A stretch of DNA of 64,000 nt from Ditylenchus dipsaci (Eukaryota; Nematoda; Chromadorea; Rhabditida; Anguinidae), in the NCBI GenBank assembly GCA_004194705.1, contig SADC01000024.1, positions 269,470 through 333,469 on the forward strand, read 5' to 3'. A program made the position numbers and the translations under genes. A model generated the notes under the pieces. That model saw only the letters and a list, made by a program, of their open reading frames with translations. It was not told the DNA's origin and made no database searches. This document shows, one piece after another, positions 20,859-32,829 of this stretch. The number at the start of each line of letters is the position of its first letter. The first letter of the stretch is position 1.

Positions 20859-23800
20859 ATGATCCAATCACCTACTACCTCCTCTTCCTCATTGTCATCA
20901 TCGCCCCCAACCCCCACTCTACTGCCTCTACTGGCAGCAACTATTGAGCGGAGGACGGTGGACAATGTGGAGATTGTCTACTTGTCAGTGATCATTCTGG
21001 TCGGCACTGTGCTCAACTCAATTGTTTTTGTCCAGCTACTCAGGCAGTCTAAGTAGGTATTTTGGGAATTTTGTTACATTCGCTCAAAAAGTAAAAAACA
21101 GTTTTTTTAATAAGAATTTTGTTGATTATTATATTAACAGAACAAAATAATTTTTTTTAATTGGTCTATGTGGGAGTTAAAAAGATAATAAAAAGAAATT
21201 TTCGAAAATCAGACATTCCGCCCTCATAATTTGATACTCAGGTAATTTTTTAACAAAAATAAAATTTTTAAAAAATTGGAATAAAAAATTTTCGCTCTGA
21301 AAATAGGATTTGTGGGTTTCGAATTCCGAAAATTTCTCAGGAATTAGACGATATAGATACTGTGTTTTATATGGGGAGGGGGCTATTTAAAGTTAAATCC
21401 CACTTAGTGTACATCTGTTTATTGATCGTTATTAAGAGGCTCAAAGAACAAAAATACGTGAATTTTTATTTTTCACTTCTTTGTGTTTATCTTCTGCACA
21501 TCTCAAAAACAATACATGAAATTGAAGGTTTGAATTTATTTTTTTTTGTAAAAAACAAGAGGTTTGATACAAAAGCAAACAATTAATTGTTACTCTTAGT
21601 TTACACTTTTAAAGTTTCCCTTTAATTTTTTTCTCTCACGTGAAATATTCAGTTTAGCTCAAGATAACACTTTGAAAAAAAATTTAACAAAAAACTTAAA
21701 ATGGAAAAACTTTGTGACAAAAGAAATAAAACAATCTATTTTTAAAAAACCACGTGACTGCCTGCTTAATCTTGTGTCATATTTTCAGAACACCAACTGC
21801 TTCCACCAGCTTTTCTACAGGTCCATATCACGATCTTCATTCACCTTGTTCAAGCTCAACTTGAGTTTCACAGATTTTGCAATCTTGCTGGTACATGCAC
21901 TCGGCAAGGTAACCTTTCTACGTTTTTGTAAAAATAAAAGTTTTAATTCCGCTCAAGACGAAAAAATTGCTAGCAGAAAAAAATAACAGTATTAAAATCT
22001 ATGCTTAAAATAACACCTTTTTAGGTTATTTGGCTGGTTACTTATGAGTGGAAGTTTGGAGAAACGGGTTGCAAGGTCTATCAGTTTCTGTCAGCATTCA
22101 CCTATTACAGTAACAGTTAGTTTCCACTTGCGGCTTATTTTTTTCCTTGCCTCACTTTATATGTTTGACATTTTTCAGGCAATGTTGTTGTGGCTATTGG
22201 AATTGATCGATTGAAAGTAGTGTACACTTCTCATCTGCAGGGTGATTAATCCACTTCTTGGTTTTAGAAATTGGTTCATAGGTTTTTTCTATTATAGGCG
22301 CCGCATCAGTTCGTCGTGTTCGATTTCTATTAGCTTGCGCTTGGATCATGGCTGCTCTTTGTGCTCTTCCTCAGCTGTTTTTTTGGACTAGAATCGAGCT
22401 TTCGCAAGGCTGGCATCAATGCACGACTATTTGGCAGGTAGATCTTTATTTTCCTTTTTCGAATTCTTTTGAAAAGACGCTAAATATTGATTTTTTCAGA
22501 TAGCTGAGCACTACAACACGACAACAGAATCTCAGCAGACTATCCAGTTTCTCTACGAGATGCTTCACCAGTCAGCCGTCTTCTGGATACCTTTCTTGTC
22601 TCTACTCGCCTCTTATCTGCTGATCATTATGAAGGTATTGCGCTATACTCTACATCCTCCTTCTAATACTATGCCAGCACCTCTTCGCAAAAAGAAAAAG
22701 AATACTGCTATCAATTTAAAGTAAATTTTCAGACTATGATAAAATAAGCTTACGTAAAATAAGCTTACGAGTCTTACATAAACGTTGGCTTAACATCAGC
22801 AAATGCTACGATACTTTTTTAGGCTATTCAAACCCCACAGTCGAGAGCCAACATTGCTGGAGCTATCCACAGATACTGTTGTGCTCAACGATTTATCGGT
22901 AGGAAGTACTGTTAGTGGGGATATGAGTCCGGAAAAGAAGTCAAGCACATTCTCAGCAACTTTCAACAACTTTGGCTATTTTTTGCGGGGTGTGTCTTTA
23001 AGCTTTTCGTCCAGGCGATCTTCCACAGCTATGCGTAGAAGAGATACTATTAGGTAAATAATTACATTTTGCCCGAGCTGCATCCATACTTATTTATGAA
23101 AATTTTACATATTTTCGAATTCCAAATCTTATTGTGTTTCAAAATTTAATTTCAAATCCTGTGTTTTAGCTCTAAAAGAGCAATAAGCACAGGTGAAAAA
23201 AGCATACATATGTCAAAATACCCACAAATGTATTTTTTCTAAGCTTTGAGATCCGAGTCCTGCATTTGACCTATTTACAGCTTTAATATACAGAAACTAT
23301 AACAATTTTAAACAGCCAAAATTTTTATTATAGCTCGTGTTTTGACAATCTGTTTTCACAGTTTTCCTCAGTCTTTTGTGACATTTTTCAGTACATAATG
23401 TCAAAAACACGATTATTGCTTGGTCCCCCCCCCCCCCTGTGGTTTTGGACCTAGTCTGTGGATTGTCTCTGGATGGGTAAGGCCAAACCACAGGGATACC
23501 GAGCAAAAATCAAGTTTAAAAAATTTAAAAAACATGTCATGAAAAACTAAGTATAACTGTGAAACAGATTTTTTTGAAAAACAGCTACAGTCAAACCTCG
23601 ATAATCCGCCACCCCAAAAAGTTCGTTCCCGCCTAGGTTCCGACACTTTTTTACCCCGATTTCTGAATATTTTTGCTAGTTCTGCTTTGACAGTCTGGTC
23701 GCAAATATCGTGAGGATTCCGATTTTCCGATTTTTCCGATTTTCCGATTTTCAGAATCATGAAAAATTTTCCTCTAAAAAACCAAAACCTCGATAAACCG

Positions 23801-24218
23801 CCACCCTTTTTTAAAAATAGGGTGGCGGTTTAGGTTTGACTGTATAGTTATGGATATTCAAAAGTGTTAGAATTTCTTGAATAGCCATGTACAAACTTTC
23901 AGGTCATATTGCTTGTCTACAGAAGCTGGATATCCTCAAATGTCAAAGTCAGTATGCTACAGTAACAAGTCCAACAGTCCAATTTGGAAACGACAACTCC
24001 GCTCCAAAGTGTTCATCACCTCACTAGCTATAGTGGTAACTCATTGTGCTTTTTGGCTACCCTACAATCTACTTAACAGTGTGCGCTTTATTAATGAAGA
24101 TCTTTACACTACGATGGTAAATAACGGCGGATTACTACTTGAAGACTTAATTATTCTCAACTCTTTGGTCAACCCTATCCTTACGGCTATGAATCTTAAT
24201 TTTATTGCAGGATATTGA
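20859..24218 (+). CDS. GnRH-receptor-like GPCR paralogue B, intact 8-exon gene
   Basis: Exons 20859-21052, 21821-21908, 22025-22115, 22179-22241, 22298-22437, 22500-22720, 22823-23053 and 23903-24218 join with GT-AG introns and consistent phases into 447 aa. Order: Ser-rich N-terminus, TM1 (VYLSVIILVGTVLNSIVFV), TM2 (LNLSFTDFAILLVHALGK), TYEWKFGETGCK, TM3 (SNVVVAIGIDRLKVVY, a DRL motif in the DRY position), TM4 (CAWIMAALCALPQLFF), W..QC in loop 2, TM5, a loop of about 140 aa with basic and Ser-rich parts, TM6 (THCAFWLPYN), NEDLYTTM and TM7 (LNSLVNPILTAMN). The stop follows TM7 closely, so no cytoplasmic tail. ATG 20859 is the first in frame with TM1. AATAAA-type signals lie near 24391-24404. 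The natural ligand is unknown. Confidence 0.88.
23588..23842. mobile_element. TA-flanked pogo-type MITE in the last GPCR-B intron
   Basis: Left CAGTCAAACCTCGATAATCC and right, inverted, CAGTCAAACCTAAACCGCCA, with TA at 23586-23587 and 23843-23844. An internal near-repeat of the left end (CAAAACCTCGATAAACCGCC) lies close to the right end, making a secondary hairpin. No ORF. It lies in intron 23054-23902. Confidence 0.75.
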
Positions 24219-24835
24219 AGTGACCAAAAACATTATGCTCCAATTATCTTGTCCTTGCTTACTGTGATTGTTTTAATGTGAAATCAAAATTTTAATGTCG
24301 GGTATTGTTTTTTAATAAGGTTTCAAGATATTGTATGTTTTCCGCAATTGTGTTATTCAAAAAAGACGGTAAAATCAAAGTAAAACAATACAAATAAAAA
24401 TAAATTTTGCATAAATTTTTTTACAAAACGGGTTGCAAGCTTAATGACAAATATTTTTTGCTTCCAAAATGCAAGTTAGTTTGAAAAAGGCCATGTTTAA
24501 ACAAGTTAATCTTTTAAGACGTGAACAAAGAAAAATTGAATAAGGAGAAGTTTTTGAGACATTTCATTTGCATGGAAAGCTTATGCAAAAACACACAAAG
24601 CCCTTGAAAAGTAGAGCAAGATGCACTAGCGGCTTAGTGAAAATGACGGATCTTTGTAGTAGATGTCTAATATTTGACTTGCTTTTTGGTTGGCTAAAAC
24701 ACCTGTGGCATTCGGCAATTTTGCTTGAAATGCTAATTTACATTCAAAACAGGTATTTAAAAAATTCCATAAATAACACCAAAATATTGCTAAAAAGAAT
24801 TTTCGGGTGACTTTACCGTTTTTTTTTGAGTAAAA
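24219..24835. other. 3' flank of GPCR-B, no gene supported
   Basis: AT-rich. Contains candidate polyadenylation hexamers near 24391-24404. The open frame at 24568-24810 has no recognisable signature. Confidence 0.4.
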
Positions 24836-25539
24836 TGTAGAAGGTTCGGCACACACACACAAGACCTATCGAAGGGGTTTACTTTATTCAATCGAGAGCC
24901 ACTAGGGCTCTCACAGTTACAATACAGATTAGGAGATGCTATGGTGTTCTGGATGCTTCCTTCGGCTGACTCCTTCCACTGGATCGAGAGCAGCTTGGAC
25001 TCTTCGGAGGCTGCTTCCACTTGAGGCTGAGAGATGTCGAGGAGAGGATTCCACGGCTGGCTGACCACTTCGATTGAGACGGAGGAGCTTGACTGGTTGA
25101 CTGGAGACGGGAGCGGAGACTTCGGAGCAGACTGCGACCACGGCTTGCGCTTGGCTTCAGGAGCATCCAGGACCACTTCACGTTTTTGGTCCGCCGACCC
25201 CTTCATAGTCCCTGTGTGGTGTCCGTCTTCTACCCAGAGGAATGTGGATCTCATGAGAGAGGAGGTGCCATTGATCTGAAAAGGTATCAACTTTCCTTTC
25301 GGAGAGTTACGAGTCTCACTTCTGATTGGTTCAACACTTAACGGCACTCCAGAGAGTGAATGAGACTTGCTAGCTGTGACCCCTTCCAGGGTATTGGATA
25401 CTAACTTGCTACTACTTGGTTCAGGTCCTCGACCTATGGTGATGCTTTGTGTGCGAGCCAGACAACTGGCTCGCTGGTGACCTAATTTATCAAAGACCAA
25501 CTCACGACCAGATCCTGAGAGCGGAGATCGGACTGGCAT
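24790..25539 (-). CDS. Unrecognised ORF within the left repeat
   Basis: Starts MPVRSPLSGSGRELVFDKLG and is Ser/Pro-rich, with a Lys/Pro/Ser stretch (KRKPWSQSAPKSPLPSPVNQ) that looks disordered. The last residues run out of the repeat into flanking DNA. The second copy (29108-28458) keeps the first 200 residues and then shifts frame through a one-base difference. No domain recognised. A long ORF inside an LTR is unusual; it may be an exon, a real accessory protein or chance in G+C-rich DNA. Confidence 0.35.
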   Translation of the reverse strand: MPVRSPLSGSGRELVFDKLGHQRASCLARTQSITIGRGPEPSSSKLVSNTLEGVTASKSHSLSGVPLSVEPIRSETRNSPKGKLIPFQINGTSSLMRSTFLWVEDGHHTGTMKGSADQKREVVLDAPEAKRKPWSQSAPKSPLPSPVNQSSSSVSIEVVSQPWNPLLDISQPQVEAASEESKLLSIQWKESAEGSIQNTIASPNLYCNCESPSGSRLNKVNPFDRSCVCVPNLLHFTQKKTVKSPENSF

Positions 25540-25918
25540 AGCTGAACCACCAAAGCTGAAGTCTGAATGAGCGATGGCTTAACGGAGCTGAAGGCAAAGA
25601 GCGTGGACTGATTGCGGAGATGCGTAAGTGCTGCGTGCAAGTTCGGAACTTCTCACCAGACACCCAATTTGATAGCTGGAAATTGAGGAAGAGTTAATAA
25701 TGAGAACGGGTTGTATAAATAATAGACTCGCTGATTAGACGAGTAGATGAGATGAAAGTACTTGTAAGCGCTCAAAGCGCTTGTGAGGTAATGTCGTGCC
25801 AAGATTTTGGCGCGAATTCAAATGAGTTGTTTCGGTTATTTGTTTGGATTAAGTCATGTTTACGTGACTTTGGTTACCAAGAGGGTTTTGTCCAAACCAC
25901 CCTTGCCCCTACCTTACA
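24836..25918 (-). repeat. Left long terminal repeat
   Basis: Direct repeat copy 1 (3' LTR if the element is on the minus strand). Contains an open minus-strand frame of up to 249 codons (25539-24790). Near-identity to copy 2 indicates recent insertion or gene conversion. Confidence 0.65.
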
Positions 25919-28406
25919 CCTATCATCTGCCTCCCAGGTCGGCCCTCGACCTAGACTCCAAACCACCCTTGACGTGTTTCCCTATCATCTAGCCTCCGGT
26001 GTTTGTTCCGGATCTACAGGTGAACTGCCTATTGCGGGATCTGTTGAGGATCCCCTATCATCTAGCCTCCAGTTTTAGCCTAAGGCTAGTGGTGAAATTG
26101 CCCTGGTGCACTAGTCACCCGAAAGTTCAGCAGATGTGAACAAGCGCAAACTTGTTTTGGGTGCTCATATTTATACCATCAAATTAGAGTGACAGGTCCT
26201 AGTCGGATCCCTGTTTAGGTCGTATTCCAGTCCTAACTTCTACAAAACTCATCCTAGCAGTCAGCTTTTCAGCTCGGCTTAGACATGGTTTGAGCGTTGG
26301 AAGGTGGCAGATGACGAAGGCGACCGCTGTACGAATAGTGGGAGAGTATGGTGGGAAGGCCGGTTGCGTACAGTCAGTCTAGTTTGAAGATTTATGGCTC
26401 TGGACCCACTTCGCAGATGTTTTGGTGACAGTACCTCAAGGTACATTTATGAGACCCGATTGCGGGTTTATGGAAGAATATCAGAGACTTATGTGGGGGG
26501 AGCTCGCACCAGTCCTAGCCTTGCCTACTAAGTCTTGTGCCAGTCAGTGATTCTGCTTGGCTTCAGACTTGAATAGTTCCTAATCAGAGATCAGGCTAGA
26601 GAGGCTATCTCTCGCCTTTGGTTGGATGAATATGAGGCCAAAGCAAGGGTGAACCTGCCACACCTGCATTACTTTCGATGTTCCTAGCGTTACCTAGGCA
26701 TTGTGTCTGCTTCTCGTCAGCCCCGATACTGAGGTTGGTTTGGTGGTGAAATGAGAGATAATAAAAAGTTCCTAAAAACCCGGGCTGACTTCCGTGTTTG
26801 GTCCATGTGAGTAGGAGAGGATCTCAGAAGAGATGTGGTGTCTACCGTTACATTGTCAGAAGTTCATTTCAGCTTCTGTGAGGACTGTCTGGTTTTGCAC
26901 ATCAGAGACGATGTGAATGTTACAAGTAGCCTGCATGCTTTCCCTGTTGTGACGTGAGTGTCCCGGAGTCATTGTAGTTAAAGTGGAGGGCGTTAGTAAC
27001 GTCCTTACTGATTTCATCCATGTACTGGGTGTATTGAGTCAACACAAATGGAGGTACACGTTGTGACGCGTATTGGATATAGCGAGCGATGCCGTACTGG
27101 TCATTCTCAGTGAGAACATCCAGGTTGCCGATGAGAAGAGGGCCTGCTTGCCTCTGCTTGTTGCAACTGTACACCGCGTGTCCAGTCTCATGAATTCTGA
27201 TTACCCACCTTGGAGCGAGTCGTCACTAGGATGACTGCATCGGCTCACTGCCAAGAGATGTATCAACAGTTTCCACTGTGATTCGGGATGTAAGATTGCT
27301 GCAATCTTTTTGAGATGTTCACGATGGCATTCCTGCTACCTGTAGTGAAATGATGGCGACGGTGATTTCGCTAATGAGAGTAGTTAGAGTTGCGGCAATT
27401 TTATTTGTAACGACATGTGCGGCACTCAGCGTGGCTGATGGTACTGTCTTTGATGCGCTAGAACTGGTTCTCTGGTGCCCAATTCGAGTTCCACAAGTAT
27501 AGGAGTAACCCATGGATTCACTTTGTCTGCGCCTGCGTGATTGCTGCAAGTCTAGCTTAAATTCTCTCTGAAGCGAACTCTTGTAGGAGACTATGGAGTC
27601 GCCCTTGACGGTACCTCTGCTGATCCTCAAATTGGCAATCTCACAAGTGAAGATCGTCTGAGAAGCTCGTTTCGAGTGACTTCAGCTTGCTGAGTAACGG
27701 ATATCATTACTCATTGCTGCACTTGAGTTTCAATGGCACGGTGTTCCGTTCTATGTTCGTAGATCGCGTCGGAGACCTACTTCTAGTTGGACACACTTGT
27801 CATGTATCTTGGCGACGGCACTGCCCCGTGGTATCGTTACTCTTATCTATTTTCCGGGAAAATGTTGGTAGTCGTGGACGACTCCTGGTTGGCTGCCGTT
27901 TGTACCCCCATACTAGCTGGGCGTTTGGTTATCTGTCTAGGCTCTTCTAAATGCCAACATTGAGTTGAACCGGAGTCATCAAAATACTTTGTTCCTGGAG
28001 GCCTTCGGAGCCCGAGGAGATGATATATTCTGACGTTCGCGGGAACTCAATTTCCACCACTGTATTCCACTGTTCTGGTTTAGGTACAGCTTGCTGTACC
28101 TCGGATGAACTGTCTACGCTAACTATCTTCCTACTTGCACTTATCTAACTGGAGGACGGCACTCTCTCGAGCACTGCCTGTGGATGCTATGTCTACTGCT
28201 TGAGATCGCATGACGACTCTTGGAGAACCCTAAACTGACCTAGACTAATGTTCCTATGAGACCTAAGTAGAATGTTCCTAGACTGTCCTAAGCTATGGTT
28301 CCTATCTAGAGATGTCCCGAGACCCTTCGAGTCTCAGGTGAGGAGAGTTGATCCTTTTCAGATCGGCATAAGTATCCCCCCTCATGTCTTTGGTGCTACA
28401 GTAAAA
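25919..28406 (-). other. Interior of the LTR-type element
   Basis: Minus-strand frames at 27630-27319 (103 aa, basic RRRRQSES stretch, then a hydrophobic run IAATLTTLISEITVAIISL) and 27174-26920 (84 aa) may be pieces of one decayed protein with a membrane segment. I do not recognise the family. A CCCTATCATCTAGCCTCC-type phrase is repeated three times at 25916-26070. No protease, RT, RNase H or integrase motif seen. Confidence 0.4.
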
Positions 28407-29483
28407 TGTAGAAGGTTCGGCACACACACACAAGACCTATCGAAGGGGTTACTTTATTCAATCGAGAGCCACTAGGGCTCTCACAGTTACAATACAGATT
28501 AGAGATGCTATGGTGTTCTGGATGCTTCCTTCGGCTGACTCCTTCCACTGGATCGAGAGCAGCTTGGACTCTTCGGAGGCTGCTTCCACTTGAGGCTGAG
28601 AGATGTCGAGGAGAGGATTCCACGGCTGGCTGACCACTTCGATTGAGACGGAGGAGCTTGACTGGTTGACTGGAGACGGGAGCGGAGACTTCGGAGCAGA
28701 CTGCGACCACGGCTTGCGCTTGGCTTCAGGAGCATCCAGGACCACTTCACGTTTTTGGTCCGCCGACCCCTTCATAGTCCCTGTGTGGTGTCCGTCTTCT
28801 ACCCAGAGGAATGTGGATCTCATGAGAGAGGAGGTGCCATTGATCTGAAAAGGTATCAACTTTCCTTTCGGAGAGTTACGAGTCTCACTTCTGATTGGTT
28901 CAACACTTAACGGCACTCCAGAGAGTGAATGAGACTTGCTAGCTGTGACCCCTTCCAGGGTATTGGATACTAACTTGCTACTACTTGGTTCAGGTCCTCG
29001 ACCTATAGTGATGCTTTGTGTGCGAGCCAGACAACTGGCTCGCTGGTGACCTAATTTATCAAAGACCAACTCACGACCAGATCCTGAGAGCGGAGATCGG
29101 ACTGGCATAGCTGAACCACCAAAGCTGAAGTCTGAATGAGCGATGGCTTAACGGAGCTGAAGGCAAAGAGCGTGGACTGATTGCGGAGATGCGTAAGTGC
29201 TGCGTGCAAGTTCGGAACTTCTCACCAGACACCCAATTTGATAGCTGGAAATTGAGGAAGAGTTAATAATGAGAAGGGTTGTATAAATAATAGACTCGCT
29301 GATTAGACGAGTAGATGAGATGAAAGTACTTAAGCGCTCAAAGCGCTTGTGAGGTAATGTCGTGCCAAGATTTTGGCGCGAATTCAAATGAGTTGTTTCG
29401 GTTATTTTTTGGATTAAGTCATGTTTACGTGACTTTTGGTTACCAAGAGGGTTTGTCCAAACCACCCTTGCCCCTACCTTACA
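28407..29483 (-). repeat. Right long terminal repeat
   Basis: Direct repeat copy 2 (5' LTR on the minus strand). Differences from copy 1 include GGGGTTT/GGGGTT, AGGAGATG/AGAGATG, GAACGGG/GAAGGG, CTTGTAAGC/CTTAAGC and CCTATGGTG/CCTATAGTG. Confidence 0.65.
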
Positions 29484-30084
29484 TTTGACTAAAAAAGATA
29501 AACGAATAATTCTTTTTCAAGCGATAATGCCGCGTTGCCACAAGAAATGTGCTCAATGCTAAAATAGCGTTGCAAAATTTTGTGCAAAAAATTGCTTGGC
29601 GAAAAATAAACAAGATATGCATTTTCGCAAAATTTTAAAAATGAAAGAATGCCCGCAACAAAATTGAAACAGACTCTATTTATGCATTATTACTAACAAG
29701 CAATCAGGCAACACACTGCGTCACGCTAGATCATGGACATTCAGGAGTATTTTTTGTGATTTTATCTTTCTTTGTGGTTTTGTACAGTATTTTACACAAT
29801 GAAAGTATTTTTTTGCAAAAACACAAAACCAACCTCCGCAGCTAGCAATTTCCTAGCAGGTGCATTGTATCGAGCATCACCACTGTCACGTTTGGCAATG
29901 AGAGAACAGCGCAGTATAAGGCCACCATTGACGACCAAACCGTGGAGAACCTAAATTTAATTTTACACGCCTGTTCTTAAAAGATTGTGAATGTCATTTA
30001 GCAGACCTGGCAAAAACAGATGCCTTCACAATGAAGGGGAGTCGCTGGTTTTCTCCGCTGTCAAAAAGACACGGTATTTGGGCA

Positions 30085-30965
30085 GAGCTGAAAAAAATTA
30101 AAATTTTGGGGTTGAGTTCAGAATCCCCCCTCCCCCGCAGGGAGTGATCAGGTAGGGAGATAACATCATATTCGTGTTTCTCGACCCCGATTTCATAAGA
30201 AAGCCGGCTGTCTTTAAACTCTGAGAAAAAAATTCGATTCACAGGGGGGTATCATGGTTTTTCAGTCAAAATTTAAAAATTTAAATTGGCGCTTTTTTAT
30301 TTTAAAGAAATTAAGGGCTGTATAGGGAGGGGGGAGGGAATAAAATGGGGCCACTAATCACACAGGGCCACTAACAAGAAGATGTGAACATAGTTTTGAA
30401 TACTGGGGCCTACCGCATGAATAAACTCTGGTATGCATGCTTTTTCATGCCTCCAGAGTCACTTTCGAGTGATTTGTGTCTAAGGTATGTGGGTGTGCGC
30501 AGCTCAACTCCAAGCCCCCTCGCCCCCGAAGGAGGCGCAGGGGGCTTGGAGTTAGAGATGCGTGCACTCACTTACCTTAGACATGATTTCGAGAAGCAGT
30601 CTTGATCAAAAAATGCGTATAGAGTCTCTTTTTGCCACGGCCCAGTTGAAAACATGGTGAGGCAGTCGAAGAATACATGTATTTACTTTTCTATTGTTTT
30701 GCCATAAAGTGACCCCCTTTTATTTCTTCCCCTCCCAATTCAAAACGCGCCAATTAAAATTTTCAAATTTTGACTAAAAACCATGATACCCCCCTGTGGT
30801 TCGAACATTTTTTTCTTCTCAGAATCAAAAAAACGCGCGGCTTTCTCATGAAATCGGTGTCGAGAAACACGAATATGGTCTTATCTCCTCCACCTGATCA
30901 CTCCCGCGAGGGGCGGGATTCGTCACTGCAACCAAATTTTGTTTTGTTTGCAGAAAAAATATGTA
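30085..30965. mobile_element. Foldback element with hairpin core
   Basis: Left arm (about 30095-30360) and right arm (about 30700-30960) are inverted copies: GGGAGTGATCAGGT, ATATTCGTGTTTCTCGAC, CACAGGGGGGTATCATGGTT and TCAAAATTT blocks match. The core 30390-30660 is itself a hairpin repeat found three more times in the window. No ORF. Confidence 0.65.
30390..30660. repeat. Hairpin repeat copy 1
   Basis: Self-complementary about a loop near 30530: GTGTCTAAGGTATGTGGGTG and CTCCAAGCCCCC pair with AGGGGGCTTGGAG and CACTCACTTACCTTAGACAT. Recurs near 39075-39440, 39820-40235 and 47190-47480. Mobility class unknown. Confidence 0.7.
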
Positions 30966-30996
30966 GTCTTGTTATCAAATTATTGGCTTACTTTTA

Positions 30997-31786
30997 CAGG
31001 GTGTCCAAAAAAAATCCCTACGCTTCAAGGGCACCGTCCGGCAATTTTTTTATTTCACTTTTTCTTGAACGATATGTAAATATGTAGCCCTGGAAATTTT
31101 TTATTAAATGGTATAGAAAGATTTTATTACTGAAAAAAAAATTGGATAAATTGACAGGACACAATTAAAAATCTCGATTTCAAATCTGGGAATTTCCAGT
31201 TTTTGTTGAAATAAAGAATTTGTGACTTATTTAGAAGCTGGTTGTTAATATCAATTTTTTTTCGCAGAAATGTTTTGAACACATAATTTTGTAGCTCTCT
31301 CTTTCGTCTTTTGATTGGTACATAAAACTTTTTCGAATTTTATTCGAAAAGTGACCATTTGGCTCTTAACACATTTTGGTCATATTAGAAGTTGAAGGCA
31401 TTTTGAAAACTTGGGTTTTTTCATTCTGAGCTTTTTTTTCAAAAGACCATATATCAACACTCAGATTTAAATTGCTTTTTCTGTAAAGTGGGTTTTGTAG
31501 CTCTTGAAATGCGCTACACGATAATACTTACAGCTTTGAAAATTTATTTATTTTTTTGACCATTAAATACCTTAACAAAAACTGAAAATTACCGGATTTG
31601 AAATTGAGATTTTAAATTTTGTCCTGTCAATTTATAAATAATTTTTTTTCAGCAATAAAATGTTATATACCATTCGATAGAGAAATTCCAGGGCTACAAA
31701 ATGACATATTGTTTAAAAAAAAGTGATATAAAAAAATTGCCGTACGATGCCTTTGAAGTGTAGGGATTTTTTTTTGGGACACCCTG
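30997..31786. mobile_element. 790-bp palindromic mariner-type MITE
   Basis: Starts CAGGGTGTCCAAAAAAAATC and ends, inverted, CAGGGTGTCCCAAAAAAAAA, with TA at 30995-30996 and 31787-31788. The arms pair over most of the length (AATTGACAGGACA.AATT, TAGCCCTGGAA.TT and TAT.CCATT blocks). No transposase. CAGGGTGTCC ends are typical of mariner-type elements. Confidence 0.8.
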
Positions 31787-31902
31787 TAGATTAATTCACT
31801 CAACAATCTTTGCTTATAACACAAGACTTACTGTACTCATTGACTCTAATCAGAGAATCGAATTTCATGGCTGAATTTCTGGCTATGGCGACCACCTTCC
31901 AG

Positions 31903-32097
31903 TCTCCAAACTTAGAAATCGAGGCAAATCAAAAGAGGTTGCGATCAGTTGGTCGTCAGCCGAGCAGTTTGTTGAATATTTTAAAGCCGTTGGGGTCCTA
32001 AACAATTCTCAATTAGCTAACCCTGATGTAAACGAAGATCTTACCAAGAGTTGGAATTCCACATCTCCTTGGTATAGACTGCCTTCGTGGGTCAATG
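31903..32097 (+). CDS. Possible orphan exon, unrecognised
   Basis: Between a TTCCAG acceptor and a GTAATG donor, 65 codons read LRNRGKSKEVAISWSSAEQF, then VEYFKAVGVLNNSQLANPDV and end SPWYRLPSWVNG without a stop. Composition looks protein-like (three Trp, mixed charge). No neighbouring exon was found. Could equally be a transposon gene fragment. Confidence 0.3.
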
Positions 32098-32829
32098 GTA
32101 ATGCGCGCACTTCCACTGAAAATTGAATCAATCAGTGCCCAAAAAAATAAGAGTAGGTCGAGGTTCGAAAGTGTAATTTCGTCAAATATGGCCTAATAAG
32201 TTTTAAAAAATATTCGTAAAGTCGAACATGTGTAAGGTGAAAAAACTACAGAGCCTCTGCTCATACCGCCCCCTCTCATCCTCTCATAGTTCAAAAAAAT
32301 AAGCAATTTGCAAGCTTCATAGGGTTGAAAAAGTTCGGATAAAATTTAATGGATTCTTACTCTGAACACGCACCTAGATTCGAGCCATGGGCCACATTTG
32401 CTTTATTTTATTCATATTGCTAGACTATATTCATATTTTAAAAAATTATTTTGAAGGCCTGTATTTTAGTTACAAAATGACATTATCAGCAATGTTTTTC
32501 AATAGAGGAAAAAGATTAAGGGCTGTTTTCGAGTGGGATAATCATTTTTATGGCGCAAATACACTTTTTTGTTGCGCAAAATAAAAATTGGCGCAAATAA
32601 CCTTTTTTTGGCGTAAATTTACTTTTTTAGGTACAAATGTACTTTTTCTTGGTGCAAATTTACTTTTTTCGGTGCAAATTTACTTTTTCTTGGCACAATT
32701 CCATCATACCGTCTTTCTTCTTATTTATTCCAAAAATTTAAAATTTAATTTTTTCACTACTTACCTTTATCCAGGGGTATTTGACCCAATATTATAAGGT
32801 GTAGTAAATGAACATACCCCGGGCGCTCG

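Larger units (their letters stand above)
24836..29483 (-). mobile_element. Short LTR-type element, young, probably minus-strand
   Basis: Two direct repeats, 24836-25918 (1083 bp) and 28407-29483 (1077 bp), start TGTAGAAGG and end CCTTACA and differ by only a handful of bases, mostly one-base indels. The 2.5-kb interior is too small for gag-pol. A purine-rich GGGAGGCAGATGATAGG precedes the left repeat on the minus strand, as a polypurine tract should, and the longest frames are on that strand. TTTG occurs close to both outer ends, a possible 4-bp target duplication if the repeat is taken from 24829. No primer-binding site or RT was recognised, so it may be non-autonomous. The DNA is clearly richer in G+C than its flanks. 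Confidence 0.6.

Noticed and set aside
21781..21820. Earlier acceptor (ATTTTCAG at 21788) for GPCR-B exon 2
   Set aside because: Its phase conflicts with exon 1 ending at 21052; the acceptor TTTTCTACAG ending at 21820 keeps the TM1-TM2 loop in frame.
22635..22640. Alternative donor GTATTG after MK in GPCR-B TM5
   Set aside because: Ending the exon there is phase 0 and does not fit the next exon, which needs two leftover bases; GTAAAT at 22721 does, and mirrors paralogue A.
25034..25279. 81-codon plus-strand ORF, duplicated at 28603-28848
   Set aside because: It is the shadow of the longer minus-strand LTR ORF and both copies are inherited from the duplicated repeat.
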